Positions 1-11,682 are shown, counted from the first letter of the stretch. The stretch is 64,000 bases of DNA from Scolanthus callimorphus (GCA_033964015.1 CM066919.1:7317831-7381830), one strand, 5' to 3'. Numbers and translations: made by a program. Notes: a model not told the origin generated them from the letters alone.

Positions 1-590
1 CGGACCTCGAGAGGCTCTAAAGCTTGAGGCACATCACTGGCGATCAACAGTCCTATTTCGGCATCTACGTCGGGGAGCTTTATGTCACATAGATGAGGCC
101 AACTTTGTACGTCATTCGTCTTTGGGATATCCTCTGTGGAGACAGGTATTATGCGTGTTGAGAACACTAGTGGCAGTTCCACGAATTGCTCTTCATTCAG
201 GTCGAACACTTCCAAATCGCGGACGACGTTACCGTTCACAACGTTATTTTCGTGGCTCATTGTTGTTAGGGAAAGCGCTGACTTTTCGCCTTTGATGCCG
301 AGTTCACGCATGAGACGTTCTGTACAGAATGTAGTATTGGACCCGTTGTCAAGAAAAGCATAAGTAACTATGGTCTTGTTGCTATTCTTGTGCTTTACTT
401 TAACGGGAACCACGGCCATCGCGGTCACAAAACGCTTCTTCGTAGCACAGAAACCGTTGCGTGCAGATCTTGCTTCTCTGTTGGAATCATCGCCGATTGC
501 ATTGTTCCGATCTGCTCTATTAGCCGATAGGTTGTCATCATGCAGCACAGTAGGATGTCTTTTACCGCAATTTGGTAGTTTACAAACGCT
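1..590 (-). pseudogene. Retropepsin-like aspartic protease fragment (DUF1758 type), partial at window edge
   Basis: On the minus strand the frame is open from about 590 to position 1. The protease active-site region reads YAFLDNGSNTTFC (near 365–325), where the D-N-G-S arrangement is the Pao-family variant of the D-S/T-G motif. Further on, DAEIGLLIASDVP (near 75–25) matches the hydrophobic strand that ends this domain. It lies directly downstream of the gag zinc knuckles, as in a gag–pol polyprotein. Its frame differs by one base from the zinc-knuckle ORF, with the break at about 585–590 inside the second knuckle. The rest of the domain and pol lie outside the window. Confidence 0.75.
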
Positions 591-796
591 TCTTTAATGC
601 AGCCACGTACACTGTGATTGTCCGCGAGACAGCCAAAACAAAGACTCTTGTTCTTTAAGAACTCGATGCGAGTCTGATGAGGTTTCTTGCGCAGATCTAA
701 GCAATCTTCCAGGCTATGAGCATCCTTACAATATAAACACGAAGGAAGTTGGCTGGAAATGGTTACTTGCATATTGCTATGATTATCCCTACTCAT
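425..796 (-). pseudogene. Gag zinc-knuckle segment of the BEL/Pao-like element
   Basis: The minus-strand frame contains CLYCKDAHSLEDC and then CFGCLADNHSVRGC, two cysteine/histidine clusters of the kind that follow DUF1759 in Pao gag proteins. A third cluster (CKLPNCGKRHPTVLH) appears only after a one-base shift at about 585–590. This ORF begins at 796 inside the stop region of the upstream gag ORF (ATGA-type overlap), so another one-base shift separates it from DUF1759. The family expectation is nucleic-acid binding by Gag. The shifts could be decay; a programmed shift is possible, but nothing here proves it. Confidence 0.7.
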
Positions 797-2084
797 ATTT
801 CTGTTATCTTCATTGTTTCCTCTCGTAGGTATAACTCGCCTTCAGCATGCGATTCTCTTGCAGTAGCTTTCGTAGCAAACACAGAGGGAGACTTTTCTTG
901 TCCACGAGTTATGCTTCCCGTTAACTTTCCAAACATTGGATTGTTGGCAACTCTTGCTCTCTTCTCAACGAAATTCGCTATGTCATCGATATTTATCGGT
1001 CTCTTTTTGACGTAAATGATATCGTCAGCTACCTCTCTCCAACGCTCCTGCATCTTATAAGGGAGACGACCGATTATTCTTTGCATGCTGTCGGGATTTT
1101 CAATCTTGCTTATAAAGTTGATACCTTTAAGAGTGTTCTTGCAGCTGGAAAGTAGCACAGACAATCTTTGTAAAGCAGGACCATCTTCACCTTTAATTTG
1201 GGGTCCCTTTGTTACCCGGTTAATAGCGGCAATGGCGACTTGATATTCTTGCCCGAATCTGTTCTTGAGTAGTTCGAGAGCGTGCTTGTAGCCAGACTCA
1301 GCGTCCATATGTAGACAGCCCCTAACAAGTTCTTTCGCTTCTCCAGAGGTATACTGCTCTAAAAAGTATAGCCGTCTACTGTTGTCGTATTCCTTGGACT
1401 CTATTAACGTCTTGAAAGCGGAAATGAATGAACAGTATTCTAATGGGTCACCTCCGAATACAGGTACCTCAGGACGAGGGAGGGACAATGCCAGCATTCC
1501 ACGAGCTAAAACTTCCTGAATAGAATCGTCTCGGTTGGCGACTTGTCTGGACAAAGGAAAGTTCTCGTTGCTAGCTGGTGTTACACTTGAACTTAAAATA
1601 GGAAGGCCAGTTGGTCCAGCCAAACCGGGATGAACATTCTGGTCAACTGAACTGAGAGGACACTTATGACTCGATGAGTGAGTTTGACTATTCACCCAGT
1701 CATTCCCTGGATTAGCAGTGTTAGCGCTTTGATATAAACTCGAGACAGGGGGGACATCCTGACGAACATACTGATTAATTCCACTGTGGGGTAATCTTAA
1801 CTGATTTCTTTCTCTCATTGCTCGGCCATCAACCTGGTATAAGCGTCGATCAGGGAGATCACGGTGACGAACCGTCATATGTTGACCCTTGTTAGCTACA
1901 GAAGTACTTGCAGCAGGATACATGGAGGAGCATCGATCAGATGGTACACAATAACTAAGTGTAGCCCGTTCGCTTGGATCAAGGGAGACATGGTGGCTAA
2001 CTGTCGTCCGGCTGCTGTTGGCTGCAGGATAATTTGCTGTAGTATATGTGGAATATGGGACATCAACTTCATATCTTTCTCTAG
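793..2084 (-). pseudogene. DUF1759-type gag core of the BEL/Pao-like element
   Basis: The minus-strand ORF 793–2508 ends with a block that reads LPRPEVPVFGGDPLEYCSF, followed by stretches like RRLYFLEQYTSGEAKELVRG and GYKHALELLKNRFGQ. This is the characteristic DUF1759 pattern of Pao retrotransposon gag proteins. The N-terminal part of the same ORF (about 1560–2084) is polar and Ser/Pro-rich, with diverged remnants of the 46-residue repeat. The frame is open across the whole DUF1759 block. No host-domestication signature is visible, and the neighbouring protease marks it as retroelement-derived. Confidence 0.8.
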
Positions 2085-4480
2085 CACCGAAAATGCTTGG
2101 ATCAGGGGGGACATGGTAACCTGCCACACCCTGGTGAAGTGACCGGTCGGCTTTGGAGGGGGGTACATCAACTTGATGTCTTTCTCTATATACCTGACTT
2201 GCGTCGACTGCAGGAACACCGGCACCAGACATGCTTGAATCAGGGGGGACACGGTAACTGACAACACCCTGGTGAAGTGACCGGTCGTCTTTGGAGGGGG
2301 GTACATCAACTTGATATCTTTCTCTGTATACCCGACTTGAGTCGACCACAGGAACACCACAACATGACATGCTTGAATCAGGGGGGACACGGTAACTGAC
2401 AACACCCTGGTGAAGTGACCGGTCGTCTTTGGAGGGGGGTACTTCAACTTGATATCTTTCTCTGTATACCCGACTTGAGTCGACTGCAGGAACACCGGCA
2501 CCAGACATGCTTGAATCAGGGGGACACGGTAACTGACAACACCCTGGTGAAGTGACCGGTCGTCTTTGGAGGGGGGTACTTCAACTTGATATCTTTCTCT
2601 GCATACCCGACTTGAGTCAACTGCAGGAACACCGGCACCAGACATGCTTGAATCAGGGGGGACACAGTAGTCGACCACACCCTGGTGGTGAAGTGACCTG
2701 TTGTCTTTGGAGGGTGGTACATCAACTTGATATCTTTCTCTGTATTCCCGCCTTGAGTCGACTGCAGGAACACCGGCACCAGACATGCTTGGATCAGGGG
2801 GGACACGGTAATTGACAAAACTCTGGTGAAGTGACCGGTCGTCTTTGGAGGGGGGTACATCAACTTGATATCTTTCTCTATATACCCAGCTTGAGTCGAC
2901 TGCAGGAACACCGGCACCAGACATGCTTGGATCAGGGGGGACCCGGTAATCGACCACACCTTTGTGAAGTGACCGGTCGTCTTTGGAGGGGGATACATCA
3001 ACTTGATATCTTTCTCTGTATACCCGACTTGAGTCGACTGCAGGAACACCACAACATGACATGCTTGAATCAGGGGGGACACGGTAACTGACAACACCCT
3101 GGTGAAGTGACCGGTCGTCTTTGGAGGGGGGTACTTCAACTTGATATCTTTCTCTGTATACCCGACTTGAGTCGACTGCAGGAACACCGGCACCAGACAT
3201 GCTTGGATCAGGGGGGACACGGTAACTGACAACACCTTGGTGAAGTGACCGGTCGTCTTTGGAGGGGGGTACTTCAACTTGATATCTTTCTCTGCATACC
3301 CGACTTGAGTCAACTGCAGGAACACCGGCACCAGACATGCTTGAATCAGGGGGGACCCGGTAATCGACCACACCCTGATGAAGTGACCGGTCGTCTTTGG
3401 AGGGGGGTACATCAACTTGATATCTTTCTCTATATACCCGACTTGAGTCGCCTGCAGGAACACCGGCACCAGACATGCTTGGATCAGGGGGGACCCGGTA
3501 ATCGACCACACCCTGGTGAAGTGACCGGTCGTCTTTGGAAGGGGGTACATCAACTTGATATCTTTCTCTATATACCCGACTTGCGTCGACTGCAGGAACA
3601 CCGGCACCAGACATGCTTGAATCAGGGGGGACCGGTAATCGACCACAACCTGGTGAAGTGACCGGTCGTCTTTGGAGGGGGGTACATCAACTTGATATCT
3701 TTCTCTGTATACCCGACTTGAGTCGCCTGCAGGAACACCGGCACCAGACATGCTTGGATCAGGGGGACCCGGTAATCGACCACACCCTGCTGAAGTGACC
3801 GGTCGTCTTTGGAGGGGAGTACATCAACTTGATATCTTTCTCTGTATACCCGACTTGAGTCGACTGCAGGAACACCGGTACCAGACATGCTTGGATCAGG
3901 GGGGACACGGTAGTCGACCACACCCTGGTGGTGAAGTGACCGGTCGTCTTTGGAGAGGGGTACATCAACTTGATATTTTTCTATATACCCGACTTGAGTC
4001 GCCTGCAGGAACACCGGCACCAGACATGCTTGGATCAGGGGGGACACGGTAATCGACCACACCCTGGTGAAGTGACCGGTCGTCTTTGGAGAGGGGTACA
4101 TCAACTTGATATCTTTCTCTGTATACCCGACTTGAGTCGACTGCAGGAACACCGGCACCAGACATGCTTGAATCAGGAGGGACCCGGTAATCGACCACAC
4201 CCTGGTGAAGTGACCGGTCGTCTTTGGAGGGGGGTACTTCAACTTGATATCTTTCTCTATATACCCGACTTGAGTCGCCTGCAGGAGCACCGGCACCAGA
4301 CATGCTTGGATCAGGGGGGACCCGGTATCGACCACACCCTGCTGAAGTGACCGGTCGTCTTTGGAGGGGGGTACATCAACTTGATATCTTTCTCTGTATA
4401 CCCGACTTGAGTCGACTGCAGGAACACAGGCACCAGACGTGCTTGAGTCAGGGGGGACACGGTAATTCACAACACTCGAG
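2085..4480 (-). repeat. 138-bp tandem repeat (46 codons) inside the gag ORF, about 17 units
   Basis: Units recur every 138 bp. The recurring ATGCTTG(A/G)ATC landmark is at about 2229, 2367, 2505, 2643, 2783, 2921, 3059, 3197, 3335, 3473, 3611, 3748, 3886, 4023, 4161, 4299 and 4435. Each unit encodes a 46-residue module beginning MSGAGVPAVDSSRVYRERYQ and ending VPPDPS, rich in charged residues and proline. 138 is a multiple of three, so expansion keeps frame, but several units are 136 or 137 bp and break it (near 2518, 3632, 3768, 3975 and 4325). Apparent plus-strand ORFs here are antisense shadows. Confidence 0.95.
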
Positions 4481-5274
4481 TGTACACTCTGGTCTGCTTC
4501 GGGGGAGGTGCATTAAACTGATATATTTCCTTCGACTTCCCTCTATTCTACCAATAGTGACAGGGGTGCTTGCGTCAACAAACTCTGTAAACCTCGATTC
4601 ACGACTATTATCGCTCGTCAAAGACATGTGGTTGGTGTATGAGTCCCGAAAAGGATTATTACGTCGACGTTCAGAAAACTCTCCATAAACTGCATCGATC
4701 CATAGTTCTCCGGCTGAAGTTTTTTCGTGATCAGTATCAATTGACATAGCATCAGCATGAAAGGGATTGGGTGATTTTGCATGCGAAGAAAATAAATTAG
4801 GTACTGAATCACAAGGAGCAACATAAAATAAATTCGATCGATCATTGTTCACATGATTTAAAGATGTATCGTGTTCAAGTTCTGGATTAAAAGTTGCATC
4901 GTGTTCAAGTTCTGGACGCAGATTGACGTTAAAATGTTCCACTCGTAATCTCAATAGTTCTAATAATGAAGTAACGTCATCAAGATAGCCTTCAATATCT
5001 TCCGCCGGTTCAATCATAACTAAGTCTCTGTGAGAGTTTTTTAACTTAGTATACTGAGTTCCAGTTCATTGAATTTTGTTCGAACATCAGAAAGCGATTG
5101 AGCATTTGAGACAACGAGCATACCTTCTAGTTCCTTTATTTTTCTTGTGAGTGCTGCCCGGAATCCACATCGCGATCTTTTTCTTCGTAACACTTCCTCC
5201 AAGTGCTTGTCCTCTTCGTAAACGAACTGTAATCTACGTGCACTTTGGCGAGTGTTATGTCGAACAAACTCCAT
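4448..5274 (-). pseudogene. N-terminal gag segment of the BEL/Pao-like element (two frames)
   Basis: The first piece (5274–5041) starts MEFVRHNTRQSARR and is rich in Lys/Arg/Glu with heptad-like spacing, as expected for the coiled-coil N-terminus of Pao gag. The second piece (5017–4448) starts MIEPAEDIEGYLDDV and continues as an acidic, Asn/Ser-rich spacer. The second frame stays open upstream of its ATG to join the first piece after a one-base shift near 5041. Another shift in a C run near 4505 leads into the tandem repeats. The start at 5274 is the first in-frame ATG of the first piece. Confidence 0.6.
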
Positions 5275-5647
5275 GTCGATCCATGAGTCGTCCTTCGAAG
5301 GCGATTTTAAACTATATAGGATTTTGCGATCCCATAGAATAAACGCATTTTTACTGTGTTGTGTAATGGTTTACTAGGATGACAAAAGACAGGAAAGCTG
5401 TGTTACATAGTGTAGGTCAAATAACAAAAATAGGTAGGAAATGGACTAATACTTACAAATCGTAGGGAACCAAAGGCCAGCGAAAGACGACTAAAGAAAT
5501 TTACATAAACGCGGAAGCTTAAAGGAACTGATTTACATTACAAATTATGGAAGGAGCGGGAAAAACAAACAAGTGATTTTACACAAAGAAAAACAAAGAT
5601 GAACGTCACATACCTTGATTAGGCCTACAAAATACCTGAGGATCCTT
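5275..5647. other. No gene recognised; expected leader/LTR side of the BEL/Pao element
   Basis: This AT-rich stretch should hold the 5' leader or LTR of the minus-strand element, but no terminal TG…CA repeat has a partner in the window. A minus-strand GTAAGT near 5450 could be a donor site. I see nothing else that can be supported. Confidence 0.3.
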
Positions 5648-6180
5648 CAATGCGCATGCATTGGGCTTATTTGAGCATGCGCACTGAATGCTTAAAGAGC
5701 GTTTTCGTACGGATACGCGTTGTGTGTGGACGGGCGAAAACGATACGAAAACGATAAGTGTGGACGCAAATCTTTTGAAAACGGATCAAAAATTAAAACC
5801 ACCGTTTTCGTTTGAAAACGGTGTAGTGTGGACGGGGTCTCGGATCCCCGTTCACACGAGACCGGTACAAAACCAGACCGGTACAATTCTGGTAAGGTAC
5901 CGTCGCGCGTTCACACGGGACCTGCGGTATCGGACCGATTTTGGCGATTTTGGCTATAAGACGTGCACGATTCCGTGTGGACACTGTTGCAAAACGTAAC
6001 GTGCCAGAATTGTATCGGTAGCGTACGAACACGTGCGGTACCGTACCAAAATTGTACCGGTCCGATTTTGTACCGGCCGTGTCGTGTGAATTTGGTTTCA
6101 GACTGGGCCAACAAACAACCAAACTACATCGGCCTTGACAAATCTCCCTAACATTTTTCTTCGAGAGGTTTCCACCCCGT
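5648..6180. repeat. Repeat block upstream of gene A exons, with internal inverted repeat
   Basis: GTGTGGACGGG and GAAAACG motifs recur through 5700–5840. They are followed by an imperfect palindrome at 5851–6090 whose ends read TTCACACGAGACCGGTACAA and its near-complement. The equivalent block precedes copy B exons at 26645–27170 with many small indels. It looks like two adjacent MITE-like elements and leaves no room for the signal, PAN and EGF exons found in gene C. Confidence 0.7.
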
Positions 6181-6205
6181 GATTTTTTCTTTTACTATCC
6201 TACAG

Positions 6206-6466
6206 GGTATGCAAGTGACTTTGACATGTGGTTTGATGGTGACAGTACCGATGACTACATTGTGCAAAATCTGAGCGTACCTATTGAACAAGCAAGTTAC
6301 TCTCCTAATTACATCACCATTTTAGCGTGGATAAAAATGGACAACAAAGGAAACGAAAAGCAAACACTGCTAAGCATCGTCAGCCCAGAAAACACCACAC
6401 TTTTGAAAGTGCGATTCCATGAAAGAACTAGCAACAGAAAACTCAAAGTAAAAATGGAGCAGAGGC
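6206..6466 (+). CDS. Gene A exon: N-terminal half of pentraxin-like domain (1-bp deletion)
   Basis: Acceptor CCTACAG precedes GGTATGC, and donor GTAAGT follows. It encodes SDFDMWFDGDSTDDYI and LAWIKMD, as in genes B and C. One T is missing from the ATTGG of copy B, which shifts the last few codons. Confidence 0.75.
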
Positions 6467-7905
6467 GTAAGTTCATGGACAGTCTGAAGGAACCGGTCAT
6501 TATTTATCGCCTTGGGAGTACGTGATCCCCCTGATCCCCCTCAGCTCTGTTAAACGTTTTCATGATCCCCCCTTCTCTGTTTGTAGTGGAAGACGTTTTG
6601 GCTGTTCCCCCGTGTACGAACCTGAAACAACTCACAAGTTGCGTCACAAAAGCTTTCCTTGTTTAGTACAACGAATCATGATGAAAGGAGAGCTGAACAC
6701 AAATGTGTCCTCTGTGAATGGTTCTTACGCGGCAGAACACCCGCATTTTACAGAAATGGAGGATCGCATTCTTCTTTAAATTTGTTGCCTCTTTGAGCTC
6801 ACCCAAAAAATGATTCTCAAAGATTTTCAAAGCATTCATAAATAAAACTCGATATGTTTTTCGTGTTTGTTTGATTTTGATAGGTTGATTTTAAATGCCA
6901 TAATGCTGATGGATTTTTCCCCAAGTTTTTCAAGCAACTTGTTTTTTTTTACCTTTATAATGCAGCTTTCGGTTAAAAAGTGGAGCTCATTTTTCGAACT
7001 TAAATTACCGGTCCCTAAGGCCGGTGCTGGCACTTGTGATTTATGTTGCATTTTTTGCGGCGATTTTTCTCGCGCGAGTAAGTGCAATTCCAACTCTTAA
7101 AAAACGAGATGCAAATCCGGTGCGATTTTAGTGCTCTCTAGACACATCAAGTTGCAAAACTAGTTTACTAGTGAATTTCGACTTGACGCGTACATGCGAG
7201 AAAAAATCGCTGCCACTCGCGTGACAAAAATGCAGCAAACATTGCAAGTGTAACTCCCCCCCCCCCCCCCCCCCCCTCCCCACTTCCTGTATGAAGTGAT
7301 TTTGAGTTCCAAATTTGCTTGCAAAGCTTACGTTGCACAATCACTCAGCCAATTAGAATCCAGGTAGCGTATGCCTTGTTCAGAGGACACAGCGGGCCTA
7401 TACGCGCGCCAAAGCGGCACGTTCGCCGAGACTTGAGTCGCGGTCAGCGGTTGTATATTTCTGTGATAGTAGCAAGATGGCGGCGCGTTCGAACACGGAG
7501 CAGTGCAAGGAATGATTTTTGCTCAATATTTATAATGAGTTTAACCGTAATACCCTGCACAAGATGAGGATTTTTTGCAAGGAAAAGCTTCAGGGGACGT
7601 TGTTGTCGAGGAACAAAACATTTGCTGTACGGATTCTCTTGAATTTCAACAAACGAGTTCGACTCGTGTAAAAGTTCGCTTCCATGTCTCCTATTATCCG
7701 CGTCTTCCTCTGTAAATTCCTTGCAAATTTCGAGCGTACGTTTCGTCACGATGATTATGGCTTACAAGAACTGCCTGATGTCTTAGAAGAAGATAGCAAT
7801 TGACATATTTCGAGATGTGAGTACGCTGCTCGGTCATGGAGTGTAACAAGACAAAAGTTTGTCAAAAATTGATTTAAAAAACTAACACCACGAAGAACTG
7901 CACTG

Positions 7906-8163
7906 TTGAATGGGGCCGTAATATTTGACAATGACAGGGCCATGGACACATGGAGATTTGTATGCATTCTGCATTACGGGAACTTGTCACAGTCTGACAC
8001 ATTTAAACCATGTCAGTCTCCAATGACAGAAAAAGAATATCAGGAATACCAGAGGAAAATTGTTGCTAGAAATGACTGCCTTTGTGTTATGGTGCCTAAG
8101 ATTTCAGAATCTATGAGAGACTATAATCTTAGAGCTTATACCTTCTTTAATACTAGAAGATAG
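7906..8163 (+). CDS. Small ORF, 85 residues, unrecognised
   Basis: The ORF starts MNGAVIFDNDRAMDTW and contains SPMTEKEYQEYQRK. Its composition looks protein-like, but there are no domains I recognise and no splice partners. It lies inside the probable decayed transposon, so it may be a remnant of that element's coding region or chance. Confidence 0.2.
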   Translation: MNGAVIFDNDRAMDTWRFVCILHYGNLSQSDTFKPCQSPMTEKEYQEYQRKIVARNDCLCVMVPKISESMRDYNLRAYTFFNTRR

Positions 8164-8769
8164 GCCAATAACATTTAAGGTAAAAAGAAACAAAAATACA
8201 GTCTAAATAAATCAAGGAATTCCCATAATGTCTTCTTGAATAATAAAAAATACTCAAAATACTATAACACCTGGAAGCTCAAGAATACTATGTCTGAACT
8301 TGCATACATTCTAAACTCCACTTGCTTAATGCATGCTCACAGTTTCTTGCCATGTGACATGAGTGAAGCTTCGGATAACTCTAGTACCATCTAGTTTAGA
8401 TATTTCACCCTCACTGTGGCAACTATATCTGTCATGGAAAAAATCCCTTCTTTTTTTGAGGGGGATATCTGGCAGGACAGTATTGTAAGCAAATTGGTTT
8501 GTTTGATTTTGACATAAATTCTATTTTATTCTCTATTTTAAACAAATACATCTATTGACAACAAATACATCATTTTTTGCCATGACTGTTAGCAGATAAA
8601 AATGAGCCAGCAGTAAAATGTTTCCAAAGTAGCTGATCAAACTCTGGTGACTACCAGCTTTTTGCACTTGTTAGAATTTATGATATACTTGTAGGAGAAT
8701 ATTATATAGATGACAAAAACCAAAGAATGTCACCACTGGTAAAATAGATGGCTTCAGGCTTTGAAGGCT

Positions 8770-8932
8770 TTAGAGTGGTTTTCATCCGACTGAAATAGAT
8801 ACTAACCAAATAGGCACTACTATACACTGCGAAAGTCATTTTTATTGTATTCTCCTTTGTAATTATGACTAGTAGACACTATAAACACTGACTATTAGTT
8901 TTTGTTTCACAGCCGGATGAAAACCACTCTAA
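8770..8932. mobile_element. 163-bp MITE with TA-flanked terminal inverted repeats
   Basis: The left end TTAGAGTGGTTTTCATCCG is mirrored exactly by CGGATGAAAACCACTCTAA at the right end. TA at both borders suggests Tc1/mariner-type target duplication. No coding capacity. Confidence 0.75.
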
Positions 8933-9460
8933 TAAAAACTTTTCACCCACCTATGGGACAGTTGATTGTCATGTCAGTGCTCATGGAATTCCCAAAGCAT
9001 TAATACAATGGTCCTCTATCTGTAAAAACTAGTCCCAGGAGAAGTTTACAAATTGCAGTTTTGCCATTCAAATTTGAATTAATTAACTCTATAGCAGCAT
9101 GTTACAATTCTGTCAAACAAAAAGTTACTGATTTAGAGGTCCTATGTTTTGCCCCCTGTTTCAAGCTGGCCATAATAGTTTATGACTGAAAAAGCAGACC
9201 TAATAACCTGAGAGCAGTAAATGACACAAGATGTTATATTTATCAATCTGACACAATCATGAAATATATAGGTACAGGTCATAACTGTAATATAGTTTTT
9301 GTGTGATTTATGTTGTATTTTCTGTCCAATGTTTATTACCTACTATATTATAAAGTGACAGCTGTCTTATTTTCTTATCCAGTCCCATTTGAATGCCTGA
9401 TAATTCTCCATCTTTTATAATTCTGTGTCACTTATTTTTACAATTCAAATGCAGTGTAGG

Positions 9461-9889
9461 ATTCTGTAAGTAGTACAGAAACATTTTGATAGACACAAGT
9501 GTCACTGAATTTAAGCATAGAAAAAACATTCAGCGGGAAAAATTACAAAGTATAAGTAAGAGTTTGGCCTACTTTGTACTGAAAATCATTCCTTTCAGTT
9601 AAATGGAAGCTTCTCCTTTTAGTTGCTTTTGGGATAAACAAAAGCATATTGTTTCACTCATTTTTTAAATTCAAATATAAAGTGGGCAGGATTCTGTAAG
9701 TACAGAAACATTTTGATAGACACAAGTGTCACTGAATGTTATAAGCATAGAAAAAATATGCAGCGGGAAAATTGCACAGTATATAAGACTTTATTAAGTA
9801 AGACTTTGACCTCCTTTGTACTGAAAATCATTCCTTTCAGTTAAATGGAAGCTTCTTCTTTTAGTTACTTTTGGGATAAACAAAAGCAT
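9461..9889 (+). repeat. Direct duplication of about 200 bp (two units, 230 bp apart)
   Basis: Both units (9461–9648 and 9691–9889) begin GATTCTGTAAGTA and end in TGGGATAAACAAAAGCATA. They differ by small indels and substitutions. Confidence 0.85.
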
Positions 9890-11293
9890 AACTTCATGTG
9901 GAAGTGAAGAACATAAGTTTATTAGCCTACCTTCTGAATGATTGGGAAATTGGATTTACACTTTGATTTTCATTTCTGATAAGTTATGCTTTTCTAGATG
10001 CTGTTCAGACTTCTAACTTGAGTTAAGCTTGAAAAGCATTCTACTACTATACAATCTGAATTCTGAGCGGAAAAAAAGATTTATCAAACTGCAGTGGACC
10101 ATTATGATTTCAGTTTCTTTGAGCTGTAAAGCTGTTTGAGCAATTTTGGAGGTTTAGTGTTAGAAGTGCACAGACGAAACGAAACGCGCGGTTTGACCAG
10201 CCGCTCGGATGTGAATTAAAAGTCAAAAGAGCTAACTTTTCTAACAATTTTTACAATCGCTTAGGGTGGCGAATGGAGAAAAAGGAAATTAATTTAAGTA
10301 CTGCATACTCCGAGGAGGATTATTAACTCGAAATATCTTCAACTAATCTGTTAAAGCGAAGCACAATTCATCCACAGAAAGATGTAACCTTACAACCGAC
10401 ACACGAAAATAAAAACACATGGCTCTGCAGTGAAAAACCCGCGAAAATGACAGAAGAATCAGGAGGAATGTTTTGATATTTCTGTTGTTCAGTTCTTACC
10501 TCTTGTAGCCAAGACTCTTCCTTCTGAAGTAAGCCCTAATATAACTTCTTATCTACCATCATTATCTTGCTGAACTGGAAGTATTCCACTCGCTGCCATG
10601 CCCTTGAAAATTCTTCTCAGCTCCGTAAGGTTTTCCCATTTCATAAAACCTGATCAACTGATTCTGAGCGATATTTTCGTCCAAAACACAGATTTCTAAA
10701 GAACTAGAAAGGGTCTCGCGCGAAATTAAAACAGAAATTCAAAAAACAAAATCATAGCGTTTTGGTTTGAAGACTCAACAACGCACTAAGCATAAATTCA
10801 AACTAGGATTAATAACTCCATGGAAAGTAGCCCAAGGGTCAAAATAGCTGCTGGCGACTATTTGCTGTGTTTTTCAAATTTTGCCTCTTTCCAGTAGAGC
10901 AGAAATCTGCCTTCTGTTTTCCGAAGCCCGTCATGTTTGGTATCAGAACAAAGCTGCTTCCTTCGGCCATGGCTTCCCGCCTTCCGATCTTTTCTTCGGT
11001 AAACAACGAGTGAGAAACGAGCTACCGAAGTGGGTGGTCGGATGAAATCGCAAATTAGTCACCAGGCTACCAAAAAGGCCTCACGTCCGAGGCCGAAAGC
11101 TGCCACGATTTAGCGTGCCGGTTTGTCGTGCGCGGAGGCCCGGCGTGGGAGTTTTTCAAGCGGCACATCTGTTGTTCTAAAAATTATTCAGACCTGCTTG
11201 ATTTTCCTTTATGTGATAGACCATTTTGGGGCCCTAACAGTTGGAGGTCAAACACTTGAATATTTGTATCTTGTACAGCTTTTCAGGCCCCAG

Positions 11294-11682
11294 CGTACCA
11301 AAGGATTCATGGTTTCTCGTGGTAATAAAATGGAAGCCTAAAAATTTCAATCGCGGAAAAATCGAAATATACACAGCGAATAACATGCTCAAAAGTGAAG
11401 TTTTTGAACCGCACAGTGTCCCCCGGAAAAGTCTCGTCATTATTGGCCAAGAATTGATGTCTGGAGGAGACCAGTTTGAGCCATCGGGAGCATTTCGTGG
11501 CTACATATCTCGGCTGCACCTTTGGGATAATAATTGGCATATTCAGTGGCTGTTCGATCAATACGTTGGTGGTAAATTGAACACAGACGCTAACCTCGTA
11601 GCGTGGCCAATGTTCTGGGACTTCTATTTCCCGCGTGTCCATGGCGATGTCAAGAAACTTGTATACAGTGAAGTACAACGAG
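11294..11682 (+). CDS. Gene A exon: C-terminal half of pentraxin-like domain
   Basis: The acceptor is the CCCCAG before CGTACC, chosen because it keeps the AVPKDSW reading shared with gene C. The donor is GTAAAA. The exon contains IGQELMSGGDQF, AFRGYISRLHLWD and PMFWDFY. Open throughout, 389 bp, phase 2 in and phase 1 out. Confidence 0.8.

Larger units (their letters stand above)
1..5274 (-). pseudogene. BEL/Pao-like retrotransposon gag–protease region, frame-broken, running off the left edge
   Basis: Read on the minus strand from 5274 downwards there is an N-terminal coiled-coil-like segment, a spacer, a tandem-repeat segment, a DUF1759-type gag block, zinc knuckles, and a DUF1758-type aspartic protease that is cut by the window edge. 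This order is the one known for BEL/Pao LTR retrotransposons. The reading frame changes at least nine times (near 5041, 4505, 4325, 3975, 3768, 3632, 2518, 796 and 590), mostly by one-base losses or gains in G or C runs. It is therefore either a decayed copy or a noisy consensus. Reverse transcriptase, RNase H and integrase would lie left of position 1. I could not find an LTR or primer-binding site between 5275 and 5650. Confidence 0.8.
8164..11122. other. AT-rich sequence without recognisable genes
   Basis: Apart from the MITE at 8770–8932 and the duplicated block at 9461–9889, I see no coding or RNA gene signal. It belongs to the segment present in copy A and absent from copy B. Confidence 0.5.
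7393..11143. mobile_element. Probable decayed DNA transposon (about 3.75 kb) splitting an older repeat
   Basis: The left end reads GGGCCTATACGCGC and the reverse complement of the right end reads GGGCCTCCGCGCAC, each followed by a CGGCACG, so imperfect terminal inverted repeats are likely. The flanks (about 7335–7392 and 11148–11207) are the two halves of a repeat seen intact at 59584–59720 and inverted at 63741–63925, which supports insertion. The interior is AT-rich and has no recognisable transposase. A run of C lies at about 7255–7277, just left of it. Confidence 0.45.

Noticed and set aside
793..796. ATGA overlap of gag ORFs as a programmed frameshift or reinitiation site
   Set aside because: The same polyprotein has many other one-base breaks that cannot be programmed, so decay or consensus error is simpler. 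No slippery site plus structure was seen.
2552..4350. Series of plus-strand ORFs (86–138 residues) with internal repeats
   Set aside because: They are antisense readings of the minus-strand gag tandem repeat.
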